Assembly (NCBI RefSeq): GCF_031085295.1
Contig: NZ_JAVFWO010000001.1
Span: 954,400-1,018,399, forward strand
Direction: 5' to 3'
Length of the DNA stretch: 64,000 nucleotides
Source of the DNA: Microbacterium psychrotolerans
GTDB lineage: Bacteria; Actinomycetota; Actinomycetes; Actinomycetales; Microbacteriaceae
The notes under the pieces were generated by a model that was not told where the DNA came from, did no database searches, and saw nothing but the letters and a program-made list of their open reading frames with translations. A program made the translations under genes and the position numbers. Every line of letters begins with the position of its first letter. The stretch's first letter is position 1. Positions 10,825 through 21,049 of the stretch are shown here, piece after piece.

Positions 10825-11706
10825 ATGACTGCCGTTCAGCACGCCCCCGTCGCGACAACGGTCGTCCAGCGGCGTCCGCGCCGTGATGCGACGTGGTGGT
10901 TCTACGTGATCGGCAAGGCGATCGTGGGGATCGTCTTCGTCGCCGCCGCGCTCTTCCCCCTGGCCTGGATGGTGATCGCCGGCTTCAAGTCGAAGACCGA
11001 AGTGATCGAGACGCCTTTCCAGTTCTTCCCCGAGGTGTGGCGATGGGAGAACTACGCCCAGATCCTCGCCGACCCCACGTTCACCCGCACGATGCTCTGG
11101 ACCTTCCTCGGCGCGGTGCTCTTCACGCTGCTCGCCCTCACCGTCAACTCGCTCGCGGCCTACGCGTTCGCCCGCCTGGACTTCCGCTTCAAGCGCACCC
11201 TCTGGGTCATCGTCATCACCACGATGTTCATCCCCGGCATGACCATCCTGCTCACGAGCTTCATCGTCGTGACCAACCTCCAGATGCTCGACACCTTGGC
11301 GGTGCTGGTGATCCCGGGCGCGGCCAGCGCGGGGATGATCTTCTTCATCCGGCAGTTCTATCTGAGCATCCCGTCCAGTCTCGAAGAGGCGGCCATGCTC
11401 GACGGCTGCGGGCGGATGCGGATCTTCACGAAGCTGTTCCTGCCGCTGTCGAAGCCGCCGTTCGTCGTGATGGGGATCACTGCGTTCCTCGCGTACTGGA
11501 ATTCCTACGTGTGGCCGATCATGACGATCACCACGCCTGACCAGTTCGTCGTGCAGCAGTACCTGGCGACCTTCCGCTCGGAGCGCAGCACCGAGCTCGG
11601 GCTGCTGATCGCGGGATCGGTGCTTGCTGCGGCGCCCGTGATCATCCTGTTCCTCGTCTTCCAGCGCCAGATCATCGGCAACATCAAGATGGCCGGCCTC
11701 AAGTAG
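10825..11706 (+). CDS. Sugar ABC transporter permease 2 (MalG-like)
   Basis: Inner-membrane permease of 293 residues. Six hydrophobic segments and the EAA loop SLEEAAMLDGCGRMRIFTKL, followed by FLPLSKP, mark the MalG side of a CUT1 importer. Starts one base after the stop of permease 1, so the two are translationally linked. The protein ends QIIGNIKMAGLK, the usual C-terminus of this family. The next gene downstream, 32 bases on, is the secreted GH183 enzyme, which argues that the importer takes up its products. Confidence 0.9.
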   Translation: MTAVQHAPVATTVVQRRPRRDATWWFYVIGKAIVGIVFVAAALFPLAWMVIAGFKSKTEVIETPFQFFPEVWRWENYAQILADPTFTRTMLWTFLGAVLFTLLALTVNSLAAYAFARLDFRFKRTLWVIVITTMFIPGMTILLTSFIVVTNLQMLDTLAVLVIPGAASAGMIFFIRQFYLSIPSSLEEAAMLDGCGRMRIFTKLFLPLSKPPFVVMGITAFLAYWNSYVWPIMTITTPDQFVVQQYLATFRSERSTELGLLIAGSVLAAAPVIILFLVFQRQIIGNIKMAGLK

Positions 11707-11738
11707 GCCGACCTCGTCTGTGGAAAGGACTCGCGAAG

Positions 11739-13784
11739 ATGCGACGACTGCGAACGAACACCGCCCTCATCGCCGCCGTCGGCGCGCTCGTCATCGGGGT
11801 CGTCGCCCCGGTCGGCGCCGCGGCGGCACCCGCACCGGCCGAGACGGAGGTCGCCGCCGCGGCGGCGTTCCCCGACCATTCCCCGGCCGTGGTCGTCGGC
11901 AAGATGACCGGCCCCAAGTCGACGAGTGCGACCGACGCCGCCTGGCGAGTGACGGGCACCGATCTCGGCATCATGTGGGACAACGGCCAGGGCCGGATCC
12001 TCACCGCGTTCGGCGACACGTTCGGCGACTGGACCGGACCGGGCGGAGGCGGCGGCGACTGGCGCTCCAACGTGCTGCTGCGCAGCTCAGACACCGACCT
12101 CTCCGACGGCATGACCTTCGACTCGGCAGTCGAGGACGCCCCCGGCCACGCGGGCGAGATCATCCCCTCGCTGAAGATCAACGGTGAGGAGATCACCACG
12201 ATCCCCACCGCCGGCATCGCCGTGGGCTCGCGGCAGTATCTGGCGTTCATGTCTGTGCGGCAGTGGGGTGCGCCCGGTGCGTGGGACACGAATTACAGCC
12301 GCATCGCCTACTCCGACGACAACGGCGAGACGTGGAACTCGACGGACGGCCCGCAGTGGACGAACACGCCTGACGGGCAGCATCCGTTCCAGATGGTCGC
12401 CTTCGAGCGGCACGACGGGTACGTCTACATGTTCGGCACGCCCAACGGCCGCTTCGGCGCAGCGCACGTCGCGCGCGTACCGGAGGCGCAGCTGCTCGAC
12501 AAGTCGGCCTACTCGTACTGGAACGGGTCGAGCTGGATCGTCGGCGACGACACCGCAGCCGTCGCCATCGTGCCGCCGAACGTGGCCGAGCTGTCGGTGC
12601 AGTACAGCGATCACACCGGCGGGTGGCTCATGGCGTACCTCGACGAGAACCTCGACCTCGTGCTGCGCACCGCGCCCTCGCCCGAGGGCCCATGGAGCGA
12701 TCGGCAGCGACTCGCCAGCTTCGCCGACTTCCCCGGACTCTACGGCGGCTACATTCATCCATGGTCGGAAGGTGGCGACCTCTATCTCTCGCTCTCGCAG
12801 TGGGAGCCGTACAACACGTACCTGCTGCGCGCCGAGATCGATGCGAACGGCACGGTGGTGAACCCGAACCTGATCCAGGACCCCGGTTTCGAGCGCGCCG
12901 TGGACGGCGCGATGCCTGCGCCGTGGGCATGCACGGGCAACTGCGGCGTCGACATCAACCACACGTGGGCCCACGGCGGCACGAAGCAGGGGTGGATGCG
13001 GTTCAACTCCGGCTGGATCGACGTGCATCAGGACGTGGCGGTCGAGCCGAACACCACGTACACGCTTACTGGATTCGTCGTGACAGGCGGCACGTCCGCC
13101 GCGGGATCCATCGGCGTTCGTGAGCTCGGCGCCGGTGGAGCGACCATCGGCGAGACCGGCTTCGAGGCGGTGGGCGCGTACACGCGATACTCCGTCACCT
13201 TCCACAGTGGCAATCGCACGCAGGTGCAGGCCTTCGTCGGCACGCACCTGAACGGCGACCGGTGGGTGCAGTTCGACGACCTCTCGCTCGTGAAGGCGAA
13301 GGAGCAGCTGCCGGGGCTCTCGGTCTCCGTGAACTCCGACCCCGCCGCGGGCACGGAGGTGGTGCGCGACGACGTCGTGACGTACAAGGTGACGGCGTCG
13401 ACCGACAGCGCGACGGCCGAAGGCGTCGCCCTCGCCGTGGACCTCGCGGGACTCGTCGACGATGCGACGCTGGATGCCGCGTCGGTGGCGTCGTCGATCG
13501 GCACGCCGGTGCTTGACGGGTCGACGCTGCGGTGGCAAGGTGACATCCCGGCGCGCGAGACGCTCGAGCTCTCGTTCGCGGCGACCGTCCGACGAGACGC
13601 GTCGCGTACCGACTCGCAGCTCGTCGTGGTCACCACGGCGACCGGCGATCGGGCGATCCTCACCTCGTGCGACGGCTGTGCGCTGACACTCACCGCCGTC
13701 CACTACGACCCGCGCCCGCCGCGACCGGAGTTCCCCGACAAGCCCGGCAAGCCCGAGAAGCCGGGCAAGCCCGGCAAGCCCTAG
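11739..13784 (+). CDS. Modular secreted GH183 (DUF4185) endo-D-arabinanase-like enzyme
   Basis: Secreted protein of 681 residues. A signal peptide (about 1-30, ending in Ala-rich sequence) is followed by a DUF4185 catalytic domain to about residue 380. The paired motifs GTDLG (Asp75) and GDTFG (Asp93) are conserved with the lipoprotein paralogue. Next comes a beta-sandwich module (NLIQDPGFERAV to QFDDLSLVKA, about 385-535) typical of carbohydrate-binding modules, then a DUF11-like repeat domain (about 540-655), and a Pro/Gly/Lys tail of PGKP repeats. There is no LPxTG signal, so the basic tail may hold it to the wall non-covalently. Last gene of the importer operon. Likely endo-cleavage of D-arabinan, held on the polymer by its binding module. 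Confidence 0.8.
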   Translation: MRRLRTNTALIAAVGALVIGVVAPVGAAAAPAPAETEVAAAAAFPDHSPAVVVGKMTGPKSTSATDAAWRVTGTDLGIMWDNGQGRILTAFGDTFGDWTGPGGGGGDWRSNVLLRSSDTDLSDGMTFDSAVEDAPGHAGEIIPSLKINGEEITTIPTAGIAVGSRQYLAFMSVRQWGAPGAWDTNYSRIAYSDDNGETWNSTDGPQWTNTPDGQHPFQMVAFERHDGYVYMFGTPNGRFGAAHVARVPEAQLLDKSAYSYWNGSSWIVGDDTAAVAIVPPNVAELSVQYSDHTGGWLMAYLDENLDLVLRTAPSPEGPWSDRQRLASFADFPGLYGGYIHPWSEGGDLYLSLSQWEPYNTYLLRAEIDANGTVVNPNLIQDPGFERAVDGAMPAPWACTGNCGVDINHTWAHGGTKQGWMRFNSGWIDVHQDVAVEPNTTYTLTGFVVTGGTSAAGSIGVRELGAGGATIGETGFEAVGAYTRYSVTFHSGNRTQVQAFVGTHLNGDRWVQFDDLSLVKAKEQLPGLSVSVNSDPAAGTEVVRDDVVTYKVTASTDSATAEGVALAVDLAGLVDDATLDAASVASSIGTPVLDGSTLRWQGDIPARETLELSFAATVRRDASRTDSQLVVVTTATGDRAILTSCDGCALTLTAVHYDPRPPRPEFPDKPGKPEKPGKPGKP

Positions 13785-13892
13785 CGCCGTAGGCCACGCT
13801 CGCCGTCCGATCCGTGAGGGACGGGCGGCGGGCGGCCGATGGCACCTGCGCCGGCGGTGGGTTGCCCCGGCGAGTTGGGAGGAGGCCAACGA

Positions 13893-14498
13893 ATGCTGTT
13901 GTCGCTGACGGGCGCCAGCGGCGCCGGCAAGTCGAGCGCGCTGGACGTCTTGAAGACCGTCGACTGGCGGACTCAGGTCGATTGCGTCGAGTTCGATTGG
14001 ATCGGGGTGCCGGCGGATGCCGACACCGCCTGGCGGCATGCCGCCATCGAGCACTGGGTGCAGCGCGCCGTGTCGGGGCAGCGCTCCGGCCGTCACTTCC
14101 TGCTGTGCGGGCAGGTGCCAATGGGAGAGTTGCTTGCTGCGCCTTCGGCGGATCAGCTCGACGGGATCGCCGTCTGCGTTCTCCACTGTTCGCCGGAGGT
14201 CCGTCTTGCGCGATTGAGAGCACGCGGAGAGCCGGAGCAGACGCTCATCCATCACGTCAGATTCGGCGAATGGTTTCGTGACCACACCCTGGATCCGACG
14301 CACAGCCCGGAGGTGATCCGCGCCGAGAACGCAGTGGGGATGCGATGGGAGCGGTGGGCGGACTGGCCGAAAGGCGATCCTCGGTGGGATGCCCAGATCA
14401 TCGACACGGATCGCTTGAGTCCGGAGGAAGCGGCGCAGGATATCGAGACCTGGGTGCGCCGTGCACTTGCCGACGGTGCGATGCCGCGCTTCGGCTGA
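13893..14498 (+). CDS. P-loop nucleotide kinase-like protein
   Basis: Soluble protein of 201 residues with Walker A motif GASGAGKS at 7-14 directly after the first beta strand, as in nucleoside/nucleotide kinases and AAA-type small kinases. A later LHCSPEVRLARLRARGEP segment resembles the lid region (substrate name unknown). ATG 13893 was chosen because GGGAGGAGG lies seven bases upstream. It lies in the same direction as the GH183 gene but 108 bases away with no operator, so it is probably not part of the sugar pathway. Phosphoryl acceptor unknown. Confidence 0.6.
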   Translation: MLLSLTGASGAGKSSALDVLKTVDWRTQVDCVEFDWIGVPADADTAWRHAAIEHWVQRAVSGQRSGRHFLLCGQVPMGELLAAPSADQLDGIAVCVLHCSPEVRLARLRARGEPEQTLIHHVRFGEWFRDHTLDPTHSPEVIRAENAVGMRWERWADWPKGDPRWDAQIIDTDRLSPEEAAQDIETWVRRALADGAMPRFG

Positions 14499-14646
14499 GA
14501 TCGCGACGACGGACGTTGCGTCGCCGGGCTTCCAGGTCAGCGGCTCGCGTGCAGTCGATCGAGCAGTAGCGCGCCTGCGCGACCTCGGCACCGCTCTCCC
14601 CAGGTTCGCCGCTCCTCCTCACCGACGCCGGCCGCATGGTGGCACT

Positions 14647-15534
14647 ATGCAAGGGATGGACACTGCCACCCGCGACGAACTGCGCGCACTCCGGGCCCGC
14701 GCGTACGGTCCCACGGCGGACATCGACCAGGACCCGGCCGCACTGCGACGACTGCACGAACTAGAGGCGCGCCAGAGGCCGGGGGCGGCATCCGATGCTG
14801 CTGCAGCGGTCCACGTGGCGACGGCTGTGCCGGCGGAGCCCGAGACGGCGGCGAGACCCGAATCGACGGCGCAGGTCGAGCCGGCGCTCCCACAGGCAAC
14901 CACGCGGCAGCCGACACGACCGCCGACGCGGTATGTCGGCGAAGGTGGCGCCGAGTCGCCGGCAGACGAGCACCTCGCGGCAGAACCCGACTCGCCGACC
15001 ACCAGCCCCGATCCCACGCCGCCGAAGCATCGTCTCCGCCTGCGCACACGACTGCTGTGGGCGCTGTCGGTGGTCGTCGCCGCCGCCGTCGCCGCCGTAG
15101 TCACCTATGCGGTGACGTCGATGGCTCCCGTCTCGGTCTCCAGCGGCGCGGAGCAGATCGCCACGCTCGAGCCCGATTCGCTGGTCCACGTGCCCACCGG
15201 CTGGTTCGGTGCCGGGCCGAGCTCGGCCGCCTACCAGTACTACGGTCTCACTCTCTTCGAGGCGGCCGGCGGCTTCAGCTCCGCCGGAAACGGAACCCAG
15301 TGCTTCACCATCGTCGCCACCGAACAGCTGCCTGCCGACGATGCCGACCCGAATTCCTGGTCGGTGAACGGACCGATCTACTCCGGTTGCCGTGTCGGCC
15401 CCTTCCCGGCCACCGTCCAGTTCGCGATAGACAGCAACAGCCCCGAAGAACTGCGTGCGCGCTTCCCCGACGGCAGCACGCTGCAATTCGTCCGCGACGG
15501 CGATCGCATCGGGGTGTTCCACTCGGGCGAGTAG
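14647..15534 (+). CDS. Single-pass membrane protein of unknown function
   Basis: About 295 residues. A short helical N-terminus (ATRDELRALRARAYGPTADI) and a long Pro/Ala/Glu-rich cytoplasmic linker (45-127) precede one transmembrane helix (about 135-158). An extracytoplasmic domain of about 135 residues follows with two cysteines (TQCFTIV and YSGCRVG), which could form a disulfide. I do not recognise the outer domain. A CATGGT hexamer sits exactly six bases before the ATG at 14647, supporting a leaderless transcript starting there and not at the ATG 14656. No link to its neighbours is visible. Confidence 0.6.
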   Translation: MQGMDTATRDELRALRARAYGPTADIDQDPAALRRLHELEARQRPGAASDAAAAVHVATAVPAEPETAARPESTAQVEPALPQATTRQPTRPPTRYVGEGGAESPADEHLAAEPDSPTTSPDPTPPKHRLRLRTRLLWALSVVVAAAVAAVVTYAVTSMAPVSVSSGAEQIATLEPDSLVHVPTGWFGAGPSSAAYQYYGLTLFEAAGGFSSAGNGTQCFTIVATEQLPADDADPNSWSVNGPIYSGCRVGPFPATVQFAIDSNSPEELRARFPDGSTLQFVRDGDRIGVFHSGE

Positions 15535-15604
15535 GCCTTCTGGGCTCGGGCAGCGACCCCGGCACGGGTTCCGTGCGCGGATGCCGTGCCCCTAGGCTGT
15601 CGCG

Positions 15605-16015
15605 GTGACCGACGCACTGGACGAGGGGCCGTTCTACCACGGCACGAAGGCCGACCTGGAGGTCGGCGATCTGCTGACACCGGGCTTTCGGTCGAACTAC
15701 CGGCCCGAAGTCGTCATGAACCACATCTACTTCACCGCGCTGCCCGATGGGGCCGGGCTAGCAGCAGAGCTGGCGGCCGGGGACGGCGAGCCGCGCGTGT
15801 ACGCCGTGGAGCCCACCGGGCCGTTCGAGAACGATCCGAACGTGACCGACAAGAAGTTCCCCGGCAACCCCACGCGGTCCTACCGCAGCGGTGCACCCCT
15901 GCGCATCGTCGGCGAAGTCACGGACTGGACGCGACTGACTCCCGAGGCGCTGCAGACGTGGCGGGAGCGCCTGGCGGCGCTCCGGGCGGACGAGCGCGGC
16001 GAGATCATCAACTGA
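15605..16015 (+). CDS. arr: NAD+-rifampin ADP-ribosyltransferase (Arr)
   Basis: Enzyme of 136 residues, full length for the family, that transfers ADP-ribose from NAD+ to rifamycins and so inactivates them. The diagnostic stretches FYHGTKADLEVGDLLTPGFR, VVMNHIYFTALPDGAGLAAE and NVTDKKFPGNPTRSY are all present, including the His of YHGT and the Asp of NVTDKK region. GTG 15605 is preceded by TAGGCT at exactly six bases, so the message is probably leaderless. It converges on the GH172 gene, 16 bases apart. Chromosomal arr genes are common in soil actinobacteria; no mobile element borders it. Confidence 0.93.
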   Translation: MTDALDEGPFYHGTKADLEVGDLLTPGFRSNYRPEVVMNHIYFTALPDGAGLAAELAAGDGEPRVYAVEPTGPFENDPNVTDKKFPGNPTRSYRSGAPLRIVGEVTDWTRLTPEALQTWRERLAALRADERGEIIN

Positions 16016-16031
16016 TCCGAGACCGGGCCAC

Positions 16032-17174
<1,143 letters not shown>

Positions 17175-17240
17175 CGGTCGGCACGTCCTCGTGTCGGTGC
17201 GCCGGAGTCGGCGCGATGGTGCGAGCGAATGGTAGACATT

Positions 17241-17256
17241 TTGGAATCGATTTCAA
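17241..17256. promoter_or_regulatory. LacI-family operator between GH172 and the regulator
   Basis: TTGGAATCGATTTCAA, a 16-base palindrome with one mismatched pair, sharing the AATCGATT core with the strict sites. A TATGGT hexamer follows at 17262-17267, suggesting the regulator gene is autoregulated; the divergent GH172 promoter probably overlaps too. Confidence 0.7.
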
Positions 17257-17316
17257 CACTGTATGGTGGGCACACCGGCATGTCAACGCGAGTCGGTGCA
17301 GGGGAAGCGGGGTGCC

Positions 17317-18306
17317 GTGGCAACGATCTACGAGGTCGCCAAGCTCGCCGGCGTGTCGCCGGCGACTGTCTCCCGCGTCTTCAACGGCATGGGCGTGTCG
17401 GACGAGAAGACGCTCGCGGTGCGCGACGCGGCCCGCCAGCTGAAGTTCACTCCGAATCGCACGGCGCGCACCCTTCGCAGGCAGGCGTCCGAGGTGATCG
17501 CCCTGGTGATCCCCGATATCGAGAACCCCTACTTCACAGAGATGGCGCGGGGAGTGGAGGATGTCGCCTCCCAGGCCGGCTACTCGGTCGTGTTGTGCAA
17601 CACCGACGCGCAGATCGAGAAGGAGGCCACGTACCTCCAGATCGCGATCTCGGAGCACATGGCCGGCGTGATCCTGGCGGCGGCATCCGACCATACGAAC
17701 CTCGACGAGCTCCTGGCCACCGGCCGCCCTGTTGTCGCCGTCGACCGCGGCACCGGCTACGACATCGACGGCGTCGTCATGGCCAACCGCACCGCGGGTC
17801 AGGCTGCCACCGAGAATCTGGTGCAGGCCGGCTACCGGCGCATCGCATGCATCACCGGGCCGCAGCACATCGAGACCGCGTACGAGCGCGCACAGGGGTG
17901 GCGAGCAGTGCTGGCGCGTCATTTCCCGGATGCCGATCCCGATGAGCTGCTGAGGTACTCGACGTTCCGCGTCGACGGGGGACGCGAGGTCATGGAGGAG
18001 CTGCTCGCGCTTCCCGATCCGCCGGACGCGGTGGTCGCGGGCAACAATCTTCTCGGCGTCGGAGCGATCCAGGTGCTCACCGAGCACGGAATGACCCCGC
18101 CGAAGATCGGCGTCGCCGTCGTCGGCTCGCTCCCGTTCACCACCCTCACCCCGACCGCCGTCACCGTCGTGCGGCTGCCGGCGAGGCACATGGGCGTGAC
18201 GGCGGCGAAGATGCTGCTCGAGCGCATCAACGGCGATGACCAGCCCGCGCGCACCGTCGTGCTGCGCAACGAGGTCCAGCCGGCTCGCGCGTCCGCGCGC
18301 GGCTGA
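17317..18306 (+). CDS. LacI-family repressor of the arabinan locus
   Basis: Regulator of 329 residues. The N-terminus MATIYEVAKLAGVSPATVSR is the LacI helix-turn-helix, followed by the hinge helix region (LKFTPNRTARTLRR) and a periplasmic-binding-protein-like effector domain starting SEVIALVIPDIENPYF. GTG 17317 was chosen because the helix-turn-helix begins immediately after it. It is encoded between GH172 and GH116, and its own promoter region contains the same palindrome found before all units of the locus. Expected to release DNA when an arabinan-derived sugar binds. Confidence 0.9.
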   Translation: MATIYEVAKLAGVSPATVSRVFNGMGVSDEKTLAVRDAARQLKFTPNRTARTLRRQASEVIALVIPDIENPYFTEMARGVEDVASQAGYSVVLCNTDAQIEKEATYLQIAISEHMAGVILAAASDHTNLDELLATGRPVVAVDRGTGYDIDGVVMANRTAGQAATENLVQAGYRRIACITGPQHIETAYERAQGWRAVLARHFPDADPDELLRYSTFRVDGGREVMEELLALPDPPDAVVAGNNLLGVGAIQVLTEHGMTPPKIGVAVVGSLPFTTLTPTAVTVVRLPARHMGVTAAKMLLERINGDDQPARTVVLRNEVQPARASARG

Positions 18307-18346
18307 CCCGACGGCTCGGTTTCACGTCGGAGGCGATTTCCATCGG

Positions 18347-18375
18347 TTGATCATGAAATCGATTTCGTCTACAGT
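18347..18375 (+). promoter_or_regulatory. Promoter with embedded LacI-family operator (GH116 operon)
   Basis: TTGATC (18347-18352), 17-base spacer, TACAGT (18370-18375). The spacer is filled by ATGAAATCGATTTCGT at 18353-18368, identical to the site at 8303. Confidence 0.85.
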
Positions 18376-18436
18376 GGACGCGTTCGCCAGACCCCGAACG
18401 AGACCTGAACACACTGTCGTGATCGAGGAGGATCCG

Positions 18437-21049
18437 ATGACCGGCCGATCCGAGACGCGTCGCCGCGCACGCGCGATTCCGCACACCGCGGAGCGCGCCG
18501 CGTTCCCGCTCGGCGGCATCGGCACGGGCAACGTGTCGGTCGGCGCCCGGGGCGAGCTTCGCGACTGGGAGCTCGAGAACCTGCCCGACAAGGGCCGCGT
18601 CAATCCATACTCGTTCTTCGCCATCCACGCCGCGCCGGAAGACGAGGAGCCGGTCACACGCGTGCTCGAAGCCGGGATGACGGGTCGCCGCGACTTCGAC
18701 GCCGGCTACCCCTTCGAGCGGCAGGCCGGTCTTCCTCGCCTGCGAGCGGCGAGCATGCACGGCGAGTATCCCGTCGTCGACATCGACTTCGACGATGACG
18801 TGCTGCCGGTCGAGGTCTCGTTGCGTGCGTTCACGCCGCTCGTGCCGCTCGACCCCGACGCCTCCGGCATCCCGGCCGCCGTGCTGCGCTACCGCGTCAT
18901 GAACCCGTGCGCCGGCCGGGTGCGCGTCACCGTCGTCGGCAGCATCAGCCACACCGCCGGGCGGGGCGAGGGCCCCTTCGGCATGCGCGCGCGGCAGACG
19001 GTGCAGTGGCGCGAGGAGGGCGACGTGCGTGGCCTGGACTTCGGCATCCGGCTTCCCGACGACGATCTCGGCTACGGCACCCTGAGCCTCACGACGACGG
19101 ATGCTGCCACCACGGCGAAGCCGCAGTGGGTCACGGGGTTCTGGCCGGACGGACCTCGGCTGTTCTGGAACGACCTGTCTTCGGACGGGCTCCTGGATCC
19201 GGAGCCCCGCCTCACCCTCGAGGATCGGCCACGCGGCCTGTTCGCAGACTCCGCCCCGCATGACGAGTCAGACGACACGCCGCGGCGCCGCGCGGCCATG
19301 AGCGACGAGGAGCTCTTCGAGCTGCTGCCACGGCTGCGCACCGGATCCCTGGGCATCGTGCACGAGCTGGCGCCGGGTGAGACGCGCGACTTCGAGTTCG
19401 TGCTCGCCTGGAGCTTCCCCAACCGTCACCGCTCGTGGCGCGGGCACATCGTCGCTGACGGCCGCGCAGACGCGGGCGTCGTGCGCAATCGGTACGCGAC
19501 GCTGTGGCCCGACGCATGGGCTGCGGCATCCCATCTGCATCGTGAGCTGCCCGCTCTCGAGGCCACCACGCTCGCGTTCGTCGAGGCCCTCTACGGCGGG
19601 AGCCTGGACCCGGTCGTCGCCGAGGCCGTGGGTGCGAACATCGCCGCGGTCCGGTCGACGACCGCCTTCGTCGTCGAGACCCCAAACCCTGATCTCGGGG
19701 AGGGGCCCGTGTTCGCCGCGTGGGAGGGGTCGTTCGATCACGGCGGCTCGTGCGAGGGCACCTGCACCCACGTCTGGTCGTACGCGCAGACGGTGGCGTG
19801 GCTCTTCCCGTCGCTCGAGCGCAGCGCCCGCCGGGTCGAGTTCCTGCTCGAGACCGACGAGGACGGCGCGCAGAAGTTCCGCAGCAATCGCGTCTTCGGA
19901 GGTCCCGCGTGGTTCATGGGTCCCGCGGTCGACGGGCAGCTCGGCACGTTCCTGCGGCTGCACCGCGAGTGGCGGTTCTCGGGCGACGACGACTTCCTCG
20001 GCGAGGTGTGGCCCGCGGCGGTGCGCACGCTCGAGCACGCCATCCAGCGGTGGGACCGCGACGGCGACGGCCTTCTCGACGGCGAGCTGCACAACACCTA
20101 CGACATCGAGTTCTTCGGGCTCGAACCGCTCGCCAACGGCATGTTCGCCGCGGCGCTGCGGGCGGGCGCGCGCATGGCGGCACACCTCGGCGAGAGCGGA
20201 CGGGCGGCCGACTGGCTCGACCGGGCAGACCGCGTCGCGGTGGGCATGAATGAGCGACTGTGGAACGGCGAGTACTACCGGCAGGTGATCGACGACGTGG
20301 ATGCGCATCGGTACCAGTACGGCGACGGCGTGCTGTCGGACCAGCTGCTCGGCCAGTTCCACGCGTGGGTCAACGGCCTCGGCGACCTGCTGCCCCGCGA
20401 CCGGCTGCGCAGCGCGCTGGGCGCGATCGTGGCGCACAACCACCGGTCCGACCTCACCGCGCACGAGAGCACGCAGCGGGTCTACGCCCTCGACAACGAG
20501 GGCGGGCTGCTGCTGGCCTCGTGGCCGCGCGGCGGCAGGCCCGCGATTCCGTTCGTCTACTCCGACGAGGTCTGGACCGGCGTCGAGCACCAGGTCGCGG
20601 CATCCCTCGTCTATGCGGGGCTGGTGGACGAGGCCCTCGAGGTCGAACGCACCCTTCGCGCCCGCTACGACGGAGAGACGCGCAGCCCCTGGAACGAGAT
20701 CGAGTGCGGCAACCACTACGCGCGATCGCTCGCGTCGTGGGGGCTGCTGCTGGCCTTCAGCGGCGTGCAGTGGGATAGCCCCGCGCGCACGCTCACGTTC
20801 GACCCCGTCGGTGACGGCGCGTTCCGCGGCCTGTTCACCACCGGACACGCGTGGGGCCGTGTCGAGATCGACGCCGACGAGATCACACTGCACGTCGACG
20901 GCGGCACGCTGAACCTCGATCGTCTCGTGCTGCGCGGTCGGCCCGTCACGCCGACCGGCACCCGGCCCATCACCCTGGCGGCTGGTGAGTGCGTCACCAC
21001 GCGCTCGACCGCCGCCCTCGCAGCCCCCTCACCACAGGAGACCCCATGA
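18437..21049 (+). CDS. GH116 exo-beta-D-arabinofuranosidase-like glycosidase
   Basis: Large cytoplasmic glycosidase of 870 residues with no signal peptide. It has the N-terminal beta domain (FPLGGIGTGNVSVGARGEL) and the alpha-toroid catalytic domain of GH116 (GBA2-like). HNTYDIEF (Glu558) and SDEVWTGV (Asp710) are 152 residues apart, the same spacing I recall for the nucleophile and acid/base of Thermoanaerobacterium GH116. The C-terminal ECGNHYARS motif is also typical. ATG 18437 follows GAGGAGGA. First gene of an operon with the isomerase (overlapping ATGA) and an unknown protein. A GH116 member from M. arabinogalactanolyticum is an exo-beta-D-arabinofuranosidase; beta-glucosidase or beta-xylosidase activity is the alternative. 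Confidence 0.8.
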   Translation: MTGRSETRRRARAIPHTAERAAFPLGGIGTGNVSVGARGELRDWELENLPDKGRVNPYSFFAIHAAPEDEEPVTRVLEAGMTGRRDFDAGYPFERQAGLPRLRAASMHGEYPVVDIDFDDDVLPVEVSLRAFTPLVPLDPDASGIPAAVLRYRVMNPCAGRVRVTVVGSISHTAGRGEGPFGMRARQTVQWREEGDVRGLDFGIRLPDDDLGYGTLSLTTTDAATTAKPQWVTGFWPDGPRLFWNDLSSDGLLDPEPRLTLEDRPRGLFADSAPHDESDDTPRRRAAMSDEELFELLPRLRTGSLGIVHELAPGETRDFEFVLAWSFPNRHRSWRGHIVADGRADAGVVRNRYATLWPDAWAAASHLHRELPALEATTLAFVEALYGGSLDPVVAEAVGANIAAVRSTTAFVVETPNPDLGEGPVFAAWEGSFDHGGSCEGTCTHVWSYAQTVAWLFPSLERSARRVEFLLETDEDGAQKFRSNRVFGGPAWFMGPAVDGQLGTFLRLHREWRFSGDDDFLGEVWPAAVRTLEHAIQRWDRDGDGLLDGELHNTYDIEFFGLEPLANGMFAAALRAGARMAAHLGESGRAADWLDRADRVAVGMNERLWNGEYYRQVIDDVDAHRYQYGDGVLSDQLLGQFHAWVNGLGDLLPRDRLRSALGAIVAHNHRSDLTAHESTQRVYALDNEGGLLLASWPRGGRPAIPFVYSDEVWTGVEHQVAASLVYAGLVDEALEVERTLRARYDGETRSPWNEIECGNHYARSLASWGLLLAFSGVQWDSPARTLTFDPVGDGAFRGLFTTGHAWGRVEIDADEITLHVDGGTLNLDRLVLRGRPVTPTGTRPITLAAGECVTTRSTAALAAPSPQETP

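Noticed and set aside
13728..13784. Tandem DNA repeat or phase-variable tract at the end of the second GH183 gene
   Set aside because: It is a short Pro-Gly-Lys coding repeat with varied codons, ordinary for wall-associated tails.
12087..14591. An 834-codon minus-strand frame across the GH183 and P-loop kinase genes
   Set aside because: No motifs, no start signal, and both plus-strand genes have clear families and ribosome sites.
15605..16015. Arr as a recently acquired mobile resistance gene
   Set aside because: No integron, transposase or repeat borders it, and its base composition and leaderless promoter match the neighbours.
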